A DNA stretch of 64,000 bases from Mucilaginibacter rubeus (GTDB lineage Bacteria; Bacteroidota; Bacteroidia; Sphingobacteriales; Sphingobacteriaceae). The notes beneath the pieces were generated by a model, which did no database searches, had not been told where the DNA came from, and worked only from the letters and a program-made list of their open reading frames with translations. The position numbers and the translations under genes were made by a program. The stretch covers positions 124,001-188,000 of the forward strand of contig NZ_CP043450.1 in the NCBI RefSeq assembly GCF_003286415.2. The letters are read 5' to 3'. Positions 9,227-17,107 of the stretch are shown here, piece by piece; the stretch's first letter is position 1, and the number at the start of each line of letters is the position of its first letter.

Positions 9227-9799
9227 TTATTTACTTGTTGTTTTACGTTTAAGATAAAGCTGCGCAGTCTCGCTCATAGTGATAATAGCGCCGCCAAGGA
9301 TTACGATATCTTTGATTACCAAACGGCCGCGGCCTGACAGGTAAGGGAAGCCCCATTGGTTATCGGTTAAGTGTGGTACCCAGCTTTCGGGCGTGGTGAT
9401 CAGGAAAGATAAAGTACCCAGGGTCATGATAAATACCAGGATGCTGGCAATCATACTTGGAATTGGTACAACTTTATAAAGGGCAACCAAAACACCCAAT
9501 GTTACCAGGAAGATCCCCAGCCCTACGGAAAAACCGTATGTGTTATTTTCGATGTGCCATTGGTGATTGGCAGCAATCAGTTCACCTTCTTTGTTTACGT
9601 GTTTTTTGTATTCGGTTGGGTGGTTATAGAAGAATGACATTACCGGGCTGTTGGCCACAAAGGGTACTACGCCATCGGCCTCATAAGCGAAAAATTTAAG
9701 ACCGCCAATCCAAAGGAATACGACTACGATGCCGAAACGAACGGCTTTTTTACCAAGTTGATCAAGATTAGCTATGGTATTTATTATTGAAGTTTTCAT
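9227..9799 (-). CDS. DUF417 (YkgB/RclC-like) inner-membrane protein
   Basis: A 190-residue protein with about four membrane segments (roughly residues 18-38, 85-105, 112-133 and 160-180), carrying the DUF417 signatures AVRFGIVVVFLWIGGLKFFAYEADGVVPFVANSP and PTEYKKHVNKEGE in its first half. The E. coli family member RclC (YkgB) belongs to the reactive-chlorine-resistance operon rclABC, controlled by the AraC-type RclR. Here too an AraC-type gene lies just upstream (67 bp) on the same strand, followed by an AhpD-like gene. The role in chlorine or oxidant stress is inferred from that parallel; the family call itself is firm. Confidence 0.9.
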   Translation of the reverse strand: MKTSIINTIANLDQLGKKAVRFGIVVVFLWIGGLKFFAYEADGVVPFVANSPVMSFFYNHPTEYKKHVNKEGELIAANHQWHIENNTYGFSVGLGIFLVTLGVLVALYKVVPIPSMIASILVFIMTLGTLSFLITTPESWVPHLTDNQWGFPYLSGRGRLVIKDIVILGGAIITMSETAQLYLKRKTTSK

Positions 9800-9866
9800 G
9801 TTGTTGTTGTTTGATGAAGCAAAATTACAACGCCACGTACTCCCCCAACATGGACAAAAAAGGGTT

Positions 9867-10724
9867 TTACTTGTACAAATCCGCTACGATGGAAATTCCT
9901 GTTTTATCGCGGAATGTTTGCGGCGATACTTTGGTGAATTTTTTAAATACCCGGCTGAAATAGAATTCGTCCTGAAATTTAAGGTTATAGGCAATTTCTT
10001 TAATGCTTTGCCGGGTGAGGTGAAGCTGTTTTTTGGCTTCGAGAATGAGCCGCTCCTGTATAAGCAGGGATGGTGACTTATGGAAGTATTTGGTACAACG
10101 CCTGGTTAAGGTATCAGACGATATGGCCAGTAATGACGCGTAATCTGATGGTTTATGCAGATCAAGAAAATGCTGATTGAGCAGTGTACGGAATTTTTCC
10201 ATCAGCTCGTCTTTCTGAGGCTTATCCTGATCGGTATTGATAGCGTTCATTTTTATGCTGCTGGCTTTGGCCAAAAAAAGCTGAAGGTAGGCCCGCAGCA
10301 CAATTTCAGACGGTTGCGGCTGCATAAATTCGTCGTCCATCTGCATAAGCAGCAGTTCAAAAACCTTTACATCCTGCGGGCTAAGCGGGACAATGGGATC
10401 AAGATAAATGTTGTTAAATAACAGCCCGTTGCAGGCTACTTCTTCCCTGTGGTACTCAATACAGTAAAAGTCGCTGTGAAACTGTAATAGATTGCTTTTT
10501 ATAGCGCGGCATTCATCTATATAAATAGTTTGAAGCGGGGTTGAAAACAGCAGCACCGGGCCGGTAAAGGGAAACGCGCCAAAATCGGCATGAAAAATAC
10601 CCGAGCCTTCCGGAACCAGGTAAACGGTATATTCTGAAAACTGGGCAGGTGTACACAAAATGTCTTCCTGTGGTTCTTTCAGCCCAAGTAAAAACTCTCC
10701 TGATTTATCGCGGATTTCCTTCAA
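9867..10724 (-). CDS. AraC-family transcriptional regulator
   Basis: A DNA-binding regulator of 285 residues. The N-terminal half is cupin-like (TVYLVPEGSGIFHADFGAFPFTGPVLLFS), and the C-terminal half holds the two helix-turn-helix motifs of AraC proteins (SDYASLLAISSDTLTRRCTKYF, then IKEIAYNLKFQDEFYFSRVFKKFTKVSPQTFR). The start is a TTG at 10724: the nearest in-frame stop lies only five codons upstream, and no ATG occurs before the middle of the sensor domain, so a non-ATG start is forced. It probably controls the DUF417/AhpD/NTF2 genes that follow on the same strand; no operator could be defined. Confidence 0.9.
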   Translation of the reverse strand: MKEIRDKSGEFLLGLKEPQEDILCTPAQFSEYTVYLVPEGSGIFHADFGAFPFTGPVLLFSTPLQTIYIDECRAIKSNLLQFHSDFYCIEYHREEVACNGLLFNNIYLDPIVPLSPQDVKVFELLLMQMDDEFMQPQPSEIVLRAYLQLFLAKASSIKMNAINTDQDKPQKDELMEKFRTLLNQHFLDLHKPSDYASLLAISSDTLTRRCTKYFHKSPSLLIQERLILEAKKQLHLTRQSIKEIAYNLKFQDEFYFSRVFKKFTKVSPQTFRDKTGISIVADLYK

Positions 10725-10896
10725 AACGCTTGTGGTTTAGGCCGCTAATATAAAATATACGCTGCTATACCCCGGCAGCAATTTTTATGGGCGACGTTTT
10801 GGCTCAAAAAAATTACAAAATACCAATAGATGCAGCTGTTTTGTTGACATTTCTTACATGTAAGTTCATGCGTCTTTCGCTTGAACTATGACTAAA

Positions 10897-10985
10897 GTAA
10901 GCGTCCACGCTTACGTTTATAACGCAATACGGGAGCGTGGACGCTCTATAAGGGTAACGATCAAGCGTAGATGCTTAATCTTGCG
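10897..10985. repeat. Cluster of short hairpins, family F
   Basis: Three short palindromes share the pattern AGCGTnnnnGCT: GTAAGCGTccacGCTTAC (from 10897), GAGCGTggacGCTC (from 10933) and AAGCGTagatGCTT (from 10963). A further palindrome, AGTTCA...TGAACT, lies just upstream near 10863-10887. This is the only structure in the 275-bp gap between the AraC gene and the PLP enzyme gene. It may be a repeat element or the transcription end of the latter. Confidence 0.6.
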
Positions 10986-10999
10986 GAGGAAATACAAAA

Positions 11000-12202
11000 C
11001 TAAACAGCCTCGCCAATCGTCCCTTTCAACACCTCGCACAAAATCGCTATCTCTTCTTCTGTATTATAATAATGCACCGAAGCCCTCACAATATTACTCA
11101 GGTGGTTTTTATTCATGTAGATGAGTGTTGATACTGCTTTCCCAACCGATACATTGATATGCCGCTCTGCCAGTTTGTTTTTTACGGTTGCGGCATCCGT
11201 GCCGTCTACAGAAAAAGTAACAATACCGCATAATTGATTACCGAAGTCATGAACTGTTACGCCATTAACTTCCTTCAGTTTTTCGCGCAGCAGCCCAGCT
11301 AAATGTTGTACTCGCTGCCAGGTACGCTCAACGCCAAGATTAAGTGCATATTCAACAGCTTTTCCGAGGCCCAGGGTTAGGGCACGGTTTTTTTCATAAA
11401 CCTCGAAACGACGGGCATCGTCACGCGGTTTAAAATCAGTTTCAGTTACCCATTGCGTGGTAAAGCCGTCCATGAAAAACAGTTTTAGTTTATCCTGCAC
11501 CTCTTTGCGTACATATAAAAAGCCGGTGCCCCTCGGTGCGCGCAGATATTTCCTGCCGGTCACTGCCAGCATATCGCAGCCTATTTCCTCTACATCTAAT
11601 GGTACATGGCCAACGCTCTGGCAGGCATCAAGCAGGTATAGGATGTTATGCTTCCGGGCTATTTTGCCAATCTCCACAACGGGAATCATTCCTCCTGCTG
11701 TGGATGGGATATGGGTTACCGCAATCAGTTTTGTTTTAGGGCCGATGGCTTCCTCAAAAGCTTTAAGCTGAAAATTGCCATGCTCATCGTTCGGGATCAC
11801 TTTAAACTTCACGCCCAATGTTTTTTGTGCATGCAGTAAACCAATCAGGTTAGTTACATACTCCATTTCGCAGGTAATGATCTCATCGTCGGGTTTAAAG
11901 TCAATACCGTTAAAAGCCAGCCACCAGCCTGTACTGGCGTTTTCAACAATGGCGATTTCATCTTTGCGGGCGTTAATAAGCCGGGATATCAGGCTGTAGG
12001 TATTTTCCAGCTCCTCGCGGTAAGTGTATTCGGTTTCATAGCCCCCATTTTGCGCTTCTTCGTACAGGTAATCTATCACCGTATCAACCACTGCATTGGG
12101 CGGCAATGATGAACCTGCATTGTTAAAATGGATAGTTTTCTCGGTACCCCGGGTTTCGGCCCTTAGCTGTTGTATTTCCTGTTCGGTTAGTATATCTTTC
12201 AT
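11000..12202 (-). CDS. Class V aminotransferase-fold PLP enzyme
   Basis: A 400-residue pyridoxal-phosphate enzyme of the cysteine-desulfurase/isopenicillin-N-epimerase branch. Seen: HFNNAGSSLPP at the N-terminus (25-35), the cofactor-anchoring Asp192 in LLDACQSVGH with His199, and the Schiff-base Lys218 in AVTGRKYLRAPRGTGFLY. A catalytic loop cysteine of the NifS type is not evident, so a desulfurase role is doubtful; lyase, epimerase or transaminase activity on an amino acid or related amine is more likely. It is separated by 7 bp from the acetyltransferase gene upstream, and that pair is divergent from a MocR regulator. The substrate is unknown. Confidence 0.88.
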   Translation of the reverse strand: MKDILTEQEIQQLRAETRGTEKTIHFNNAGSSLPPNAVVDTVIDYLYEEAQNGGYETEYTYREELENTYSLISRLINARKDEIAIVENASTGWWLAFNGIDFKPDDEIITCEMEYVTNLIGLLHAQKTLGVKFKVIPNDEHGNFQLKAFEEAIGPKTKLIAVTHIPSTAGGMIPVVEIGKIARKHNILYLLDACQSVGHVPLDVEEIGCDMLAVTGRKYLRAPRGTGFLYVRKEVQDKLKLFFMDGFTTQWVTETDFKPRDDARRFEVYEKNRALTLGLGKAVEYALNLGVERTWQRVQHLAGLLREKLKEVNGVTVHDFGNQLCGIVTFSVDGTDAATVKNKLAERHINVSVGKAVSTLIYMNKNHLSNIVRASVHYYNTEEEIAILCEVLKGTIGEAV

Positions 12203-12209
12203 TGAGCTA

Positions 12210-12677
12210 TTAGTTATTAATAAAATTTATTTCCATCATGATATCGGCACGTTTGTAGGTGCCCGGTTCAACCGGTATTTCGGTAAAACCCAATTTGCGG
12301 TAAATGTGGATGGCATTTTCCAATACCCTGCTCGAAAACAATATCAGTTTTTTTACGCCAAGCTCCCGAGCTTTATCAATTCCTGTTTGACACAAAAACT
12401 GACCTGCGCCCCCGCCGCGGTGATCTTTATCTACCGCCATTTTGGTAAGCTCATAAACGCCCTCTTCAATATAGCGCAGGGCTACGGTTCCAATAATTTT
12501 TTGGTTTGAAGTAACAAAGTAAATACTTCCGCCAGTTTTGATGATGGCCTCGTCCGGATTTTCCAAAACCCATTTATCAAAAGGCTCAACGGTAAAATAC
12601 TCTTCAAGCCATGCCTTATTAAATTTTTCAAAGTAGGGGGCATGTTGGGGCTGATAATCGATAACCTGTAGTTCCAT
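12210..12677 (-). CDS. GNAT-family N-acetyltransferase
   Basis: A 155-residue acetyl-CoA-dependent acetyltransferase. The CoA-binding motif A is clear: LTKMAVDKDHRGGGAGQFLC, with the RGGGAG loop, followed by IDKARELGVKKLILFSS and the C-terminal AIHIYRKLGFTEIPVEPG. The frame is open further upstream into the MocR gene region, but the ATG at 12677 gives a standard GNAT start (MELQVIDYQPQH) and avoids overlap with the divergent gene. It is the first gene of a two-gene unit with the PLP enzyme. The acceptor substrate is unknown; the context suggests an amino compound. Confidence 0.88.
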   Translation of the reverse strand: MELQVIDYQPQHAPYFEKFNKAWLEEYFTVEPFDKWVLENPDEAIIKTGGSIYFVTSNQKIIGTVALRYIEEGVYELTKMAVDKDHRGGGAGQFLCQTGIDKARELGVKKLILFSSRVLENAIHIYRKLGFTEIPVEPGTYKRADIMMEINFINN

Positions 12678-12767
12678 GTGCTTAATTATTTGATCGATAC
12701 AAAATAAAAGTATCCGGCAATAGTAAAACAGATGCAGTTTTGTTAATTTTGAGCATAACAGATTTGT
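12678..12767. promoter_or_regulatory. Shared divergent control region with repeated ACAGAT
   Basis: The 90-bp interval between the divergently transcribed GNAT and MocR genes must hold both promoters. ACAGAT occurs twice in direct orientation (12728-12733 and 12758-12763), 30 bp apart, and the second lies just before the MocR start. MocR proteins commonly bind direct repeats in such intervals; the assignment here is inference. Confidence 0.4.
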
Positions 12768-14210
12768 ATGGAAAGCCCGGTAATCAGTACAGATAACGAT
12801 TTTTTGTATGCACAGATAGCTGCCCGCATAGAAAAACAGATCAAACAAAACCTGCTCAAGCCGGGAGATAAGCTGCCATCGGTAAGGATGCTAAGCCAGG
12901 AACAGGGCATTAGCCTGAGTACGGCTTATAAGGCTTATGTGGAGCTGGAAAATATGGGTTTGATAGAGGCCCGCACCAAATCGGGCTATTATGTAAAATA
13001 CCTGCCTGCTCGTTTTACCAGCGTGCCGGAAACCAAGCCCCCGGTTAGTAAAGTGGAGCAGGTTGGCGTTGCCGAAATGATTGCCATGGTTTACCGCAAC
13101 ATGTCCGAAGACAGCGTGATACAGTTGTCCCGCTCGTCGCCACCCCTGAGTTTGATTCCGATGGCTAAGCTCAGTAAATCCATGCTCGAGTCTATTCGTA
13201 ACAGTCCCACCGGAAATATCACTTATGAAAATCCGCAGGGTAATATGGCTTTACGCAAGCAAGTGGCAAAAAATGCCTTTAACTGGGGCGGCAACATTAC
13301 CGGGGATGATGTGGTTACTACACAAGGCTGCCTGGAGGCTTTGATATTTTGCCTGCGGGCACTTACCAAACCCGGCGACACCATCGCCATTGAAAGCCCT
13401 ACCTATTTCGGCATTTTTAATGTGATGCTAAGCCTCGACCTTAAAGTACTGGAAATCCCAGTTAACCCGGATACCGGCCTCGACCTGGAATACCTGGAGC
13501 GGGCAATGGATGAAGTACCAGTAAAGGTATGCCTGTTTGTCACCAATTTTAGTAACCCCATAGGTGTTTGCATGGCCGACGAGCGTAAACAACAACTGGT
13601 GCGCCTGTTGACCAAAAAGCAGATTCCCTTAATTGAAGACGATATTTACGGCGAGATCTATTTTGGCAAAAGCCGGCCGCGAACCTGCAAAAGCTATGAT
13701 ACCGAGGGTCTGGTGATCCTATGTTCATCAGTTTCCAAATCTATAGCGCCGGGCTATAGGGTAGGCTGGTGCATCCCCGGACGGTTTAAGGAGCAGGTGC
13801 TGAATATCAAAATGATGCATAGTATAGCCTCCGCTACCCCCACGCAGGCAGCTATCGGTCATTTTTTTGAAACCGGACGGTATGACCTGCACATGCGGCA
13901 CCTACGTAAAGCGCTATACACCCAATGCCTGAGGTATACGCAGGCTATAGCGACACACTTTCCGGCGGGTACAAAAATAAGCAGGCCGCAGGGCGGTTAT
14001 GCCCTTTGGATTGAGCTGGATAAAAAGGTTAACGCCTTTGAACTTTATCAGGCGGCTATGGAGCATAACATCAGTATAGCTCCAGGCCAGATCTTTAGCG
14101 TGGACGGGCGTTTTAACAATTTTATCCGCATTAGCTTTGGATTAGCTTTTGATGATGTGGTAGAAGAGAGTTTCAGGGTATTAGGAAAATTGGTAAAGCA
14201 ACTTTCTTAA
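12768..14210 (+). CDS. MocR-type regulator (GntR helix-turn-helix fused to aminotransferase domain)
   Basis: A 480-residue transcription factor. Residues 1-78 form a GntR-type winged helix (LKPGDKLPSVRMLSQEQGIS, AYVELENMGLIEARTKSGYY). Residues from about 110 to 480 form a class I aminotransferase-like domain that binds PLP, with the Asp291-Tyr294 region in IEDDIYGEIYFG and the PLP lysine Lys324 in SSVSKSIAPGYRVGW. MocR proteins use PLP, often as an external aldimine with an amino compound, as the regulatory signal. Its divergent neighbours are a GNAT and a PLP enzyme, likely its targets. The domains and residues are complete, so it should be functional. Confidence 0.92.
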   Translation: MESPVISTDNDFLYAQIAARIEKQIKQNLLKPGDKLPSVRMLSQEQGISLSTAYKAYVELENMGLIEARTKSGYYVKYLPARFTSVPETKPPVSKVEQVGVAEMIAMVYRNMSEDSVIQLSRSSPPLSLIPMAKLSKSMLESIRNSPTGNITYENPQGNMALRKQVAKNAFNWGGNITGDDVVTTQGCLEALIFCLRALTKPGDTIAIESPTYFGIFNVMLSLDLKVLEIPVNPDTGLDLEYLERAMDEVPVKVCLFVTNFSNPIGVCMADERKQQLVRLLTKKQIPLIEDDIYGEIYFGKSRPRTCKSYDTEGLVILCSSVSKSIAPGYRVGWCIPGRFKEQVLNIKMMHSIASATPTQAAIGHFFETGRYDLHMRHLRKALYTQCLRYTQAIATHFPAGTKISRPQGGYALWIELDKKVNAFELYQAAMEHNISIAPGQIFSVDGRFNNFIRISFGLAFDDVVEESFRVLGKLVKQLS

Positions 14211-14233
14211 AGGTAGTTTAAAAATGAAGTATA

Positions 14234-14369
14234 TTCATTGCCGTTGGTTTTAACCAACGGAATAAAAGCTGAAAAAAGTTCTGGCTTTAGCCCAATTAAG
14301 CAAGCGAATTTGGGCTGAAGCCCTCTTTTGCTATTCATTATTCCGTTGGTTAAAACCAACGGTAATGAT
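14234..14369. repeat. Palindromic intergenic repeat, family B (copy 2)
   Basis: Same 136-bp length and order as the copy at 7998-8133: terminal arms built on CCGTTGGTTTTAACCAACGG, with the GGCTTTAGCC and GGGCTGAAGCCC pair in the middle. It fills almost the whole space between the MocR stop and the convergent DUF1801 stop. Its hairpins could also serve as a transcription terminator there. Confidence 0.88.
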
Positions 14370-14373
14370 TTTT

Positions 14374-14796
14374 TTACTTACAGTGCGTTGTTTCGGCGTG
14401 CTTAAACGATTCGCTAAGCAATTGCGTTAGCACAGCGGCGTCAACATCGGTTAACTTAATAATATGTGTACAACCGCCGCTTTGCTTATGTTTTCCTAAT
14501 TTTTGAAGCAGCTGTTCTTTGCTCTCAAAGCTTGGAAGATAAAGTGTGAGGGAACTCTTGCGCGGTGAAAAAGCGATGAGCGGTGCGTCACCTTCGCGAC
14601 CGCTTTCATATTTGTAATGATAGCTGCCAAAACCCACAATAGCCGGTCCCCACATTTTTGCTTTTTGTCCACTGGCTTCTTCCATCAGTTCGACAAGTTT
14701 AAAGCTGTCGGCGCGTTTAGTTTCATCGGCTATGGTGTTAATGAAATCGGCAACGCTGCTTTCGTTTTCGGTGGTTTTATTGGTGTTTTTGGCCAT
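14374..14796 (-). CDS. DUF1801 (YdhG-like) domain protein
   Basis: A 140-residue cytosolic protein of the DUF1801 family. Seen: VADFINTIADETKRADSFKLVELM near the N-terminus, the MWGPAIVGFGSYHYKYESGR core and the LTLYLPSF...QLLQKLGKHKQSGGCTHIIKL segment, all characteristic. The fold is that of small YdhG-like proteins; biochemical function is unknown. It is a single gene, convergent with the MocR gene across a family B repeat, and 40 bp from the LytTR regulator stop on the same strand side, with no sign of co-transcription with that unit. Confidence 0.88.
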   Translation of the reverse strand: MAKNTNKTTENESSVADFINTIADETKRADSFKLVELMEEASGQKAKMWGPAIVGFGSYHYKYESGREGDAPLIAFSPRKSSLTLYLPSFESKEQLLQKLGKHKQSGGCTHIIKLTDVDAAVLTQLLSESFKHAETTHCK

Positions 14797-14836
14797 GGCA
14801 TTATGCGGACAAAGGTTTAAAACTGATATAAATATA

Positions 14837-15577
14837 TCATGAAAATTTTATTTTATCCCATAGTTTATTGGTAACAACCTGCTGTATCACCTGCTCGCGG
14901 TAATTGCGGCTTATGGGCACACGATGCTGGCCGATAAAAATATCGTTCCCTTCAATACCATCAATTTTACCGGTAGATACAATGTATGATTTATGCACGC
15001 GAATAAACAATTTACTATCCAGGTTTTGTTCCAGGCTTTTAAGGTTTAACAGCGTAACGTATTTGGCCTTAGTGGTAAAAATGGTCACATAATTCTGCAT
15101 GCCCTCAACATACAGGATCTCATCAAAATAGATCTTCTCATACTTGTTGCCGCATTTGATAAAAAAATATCCCTCATCAGTTTCTGTTTTTGGCGCGCCG
15201 GGCTGGACCGAATTACAAAGCAGCCGGTGATAATCTTTAGCCTTATTGGCCGATTTGAAAAAGCGGTCGAAAGTGATGGGCTTCAGCAGGTAATCAAGCA
15301 CATTGAGCTGGAAGCCTTCCAGCGCGTAACTTGGATAGGCTGTGGTGATGATCACCATGGGCGGTTTTTGCATGATCTTTAAAAAATCAATCCCGTTCAT
15401 TTTTGGCATCTGGATATCCAGGAATATCAGGTCAATGGCTTCACGGTCGAGCAGTTTGATGAGTTCAAGCGGGTTTTCGCAGGTGCCTGTTAAGTTCAAG
15501 AAATCTACCTCGCGTACATAGCTGGCCAATCCTTCCCGGGCCAAAGGTTCATCGTCAATTATTACACAGTTCATCAT
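14837..15577 (-). CDS. LytTR-family response regulator
   Basis: A 246-residue two-component regulator: receiver domain (1-120) with acidic residues in IIDDEPLARE, phospho-acceptor Asp54 in LIFLDIQMPKMNG, and Lys in the VLDYLLKPI loop; then a LytTR DNA-binding domain (about 140-240, with YVEGMQNYVTIFTTKAKYVTL and FIRVHKSYIV). Its first codons overlap the last codons of the histidine kinase gene (15574-15577), so the pair is translationally coupled. The likely target is the divergent outer-membrane receptor gene at 17108, although no LytTR site was recognised. Confidence 0.95.
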   Translation of the reverse strand: MMNCVIIDDEPLAREGLASYVREVDFLNLTGTCENPLELIKLLDREAIDLIFLDIQMPKMNGIDFLKIMQKPPMVIITTAYPSYALEGFQLNVLDYLLKPITFDRFFKSANKAKDYHRLLCNSVQPGAPKTETDEGYFFIKCGNKYEKIYFDEILYVEGMQNYVTIFTTKAKYVTLLNLKSLEQNLDSKLFIRVHKSYIVSTGKIDGIEGNDIFIGQHRVPISRNYREQVIQQVVTNKLWDKIKFS

Positions 15578-16707
15578 AGGGTGGCCATTTGAAGGGTTGT
15601 GGCCGATTGTTCCAGTTCGGCCAAAGTCAATTGCAGGTGTACCTCAAAGCGGTTACCAGTATTTTGAATCTCCAGTTTATGAAGATCGGGGTAGATCAGA
15701 TCAAGCCTGCGTTTAACATTTTTCAGACCGATGCCGCCGTAGTCTAATACTTCGATACCCGGCTCGTTGGAGGTACTGTTGGCGACTGAAAAGTCAAGCA
15801 GGTTATTCGTTAACCCAAGTTTAATACCGATCCAGTTGGGCTGCCCCGCATCTTTTGATACATGTTTAAAAGCGTTTTCTACAAAGGTCATGAGTATGAA
15901 GGGGGCTATCCCTAAATGCCCGGGCATCGGTTCATCAGCTTCAAAAGTGACATGCACGTTGTTGTTTTGGCGAAGTTTTTCCAGTTCGATAAAATTTTCG
16001 AGGTAGGTGAGCTCTTTTCCCAGGGGGATCTGATGGTCGTTGCACTCGTAAAGTTGATATCGTAACAACTCCGAAAATTTGGCAAGGGAAGCGGATGCCA
16101 TTCCCGGATTTTTATGGATCAGGAAAAATATAGAGTTGATACTGTTGAACAGGAAGTGCGGGTTAAACTGATACTTGAGGAATTTGAGCTCGGTTTCCAG
16201 TTTCTCTTTTTCGAGTAATTGCTGGCGATGCTGGGTTTGAAGCCAGTTTTTAGTCAGCTTGATGCTCATACCTAAGGTCATGCTGGCTATGGTTGAAGGG
16301 AATGAGGTATTATAGAAATACATGAAGTTATCCGGATCAACCCCGAACATTGTTTTAACCGAACAGCCCGCGAAGAATGCGCTCAAATAATAACCTCCAT
16401 TAATAAGTGACGACGCGCAAATTGCCGTTAACGAAAGGTAGATAACGTATTTTGTAAGACTGCCCTTTTTCATATACCTGGGCATGAGGTAGTATAGGTT
16501 AAAATAAACCGCAAATGCCTGCAAAACCACATAAGCCAGCATCTTGACACTATAGGCTGAAAAAAACATGGATTTGGCAGCGGCCACAGGATTAGCCACC
16601 GCTATAGTGAACCAGAAATAATGGTACACGCACCAAAACGGAATGTGGTACAGCTTGTATTTAAACAACCAGTTCTGGTTTAAAGTATCTACGGATAATC
16701 TGGTCAT
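15574..16707 (-). CDS. LytS-type sensor histidine kinase
   Basis: A 377-residue membrane histidine kinase of the His_kinase (PF06580) class. Four hydrophobic segments fill roughly the first 150 residues, followed by a coiled linker (TQHRQQLLEKEKLETELKFL), the H-box with phospho-acceptor His184 in QFNPHFLFNSIN, and a C-terminal HATPase domain with the N-box FVENAFKH and the G-box DYGGIGLKNVKRRL. The frame is open to a TTG at 16728, but the ATG at 16707 is preferred. No large periplasmic sensor domain is present, so the stimulus is probably sensed within the membrane. Confidence 0.93.
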   Translation of the reverse strand: MTRLSVDTLNQNWLFKYKLYHIPFWCVYHYFWFTIAVANPVAAAKSMFFSAYSVKMLAYVVLQAFAVYFNLYYLMPRYMKKGSLTKYVIYLSLTAICASSLINGGYYLSAFFAGCSVKTMFGVDPDNFMYFYNTSFPSTIASMTLGMSIKLTKNWLQTQHRQQLLEKEKLETELKFLKYQFNPHFLFNSINSIFFLIHKNPGMASASLAKFSELLRYQLYECNDHQIPLGKELTYLENFIELEKLRQNNNVHVTFEADEPMPGHLGIAPFILMTFVENAFKHVSKDAGQPNWIGIKLGLTNNLLDFSVANSTSNEPGIEVLDYGGIGLKNVKRRLDLIYPDLHKLEIQNTGNRFEVHLQLTLAELEQSATTLQMATL

Positions 16708-16740
16708 ATCAGATATAGTTAAGCACAAACAAAAAAACGA

Positions 16741-16824
16741 CCGTCATCGCGAGGAACGAAGCAATCCCAAACTATACAGAGCGGCTCTGCCAATCGGGGA
16801 TTGCTTCGTTCCTCGCAATGACGG
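16741..16824. repeat. Palindromic intergenic repeat, family C (copy 1)
   Basis: An 84-bp imperfect palindrome: CCGTCATCGCGAGGAACGAA opens the left arm and its complement closes the right arm (16797-16824). A second copy at 54213-54296 has the same length and the same central ACTATACAG. The two copies differ by a paired change (GAGGAACG/CGTTCCTC against GAGGTACG/CGTACCTC). Confidence 0.88.
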
Positions 16825-17107
16825 CTTTTATACTTTTATACAATGTTTTTTTAACCTCATACCTAAAGATACGGCAATTGAGCTGATTTATACATGGTTA
16901 TTGTATCAAGCGGGTTAAATAATTGACCAAATGCAGGCTTCGGCGTATAAGCAGCGAAAAAGGTAATATAGTTTAGGGTTTTACCTTATTAGCCCGCTTT
17001 TTCGGTATCTTATCAATTATCCACAGCTACTCATCACTGAAGTTTTTTAAAGATTAATAACCGGTTTTTATTTGTTGGTATAACCGCTAAAAAGGTTGTG
17101 AGAACTT
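16825..17107. other. Remainder of divergent intergenic region
   Basis: This stretch, together with the family C repeat, makes a 400-bp gap between the divergent kinase gene and the outer-membrane receptor gene. Apart from a weak hairpin (AAGGTA...TACCTT, about 16959-16988) I see no gene or recognisable site. Promoters for both flanking genes are expected here but could not be pinned down. Confidence 0.5.

Noticed and set aside
11000..12202. Annotation as a NifS/SufS cysteine desulfurase
   Set aside because: The class V fold is right, but no catalytic loop cysteine in the expected context is visible and no Suf/Isc genes are adjacent.
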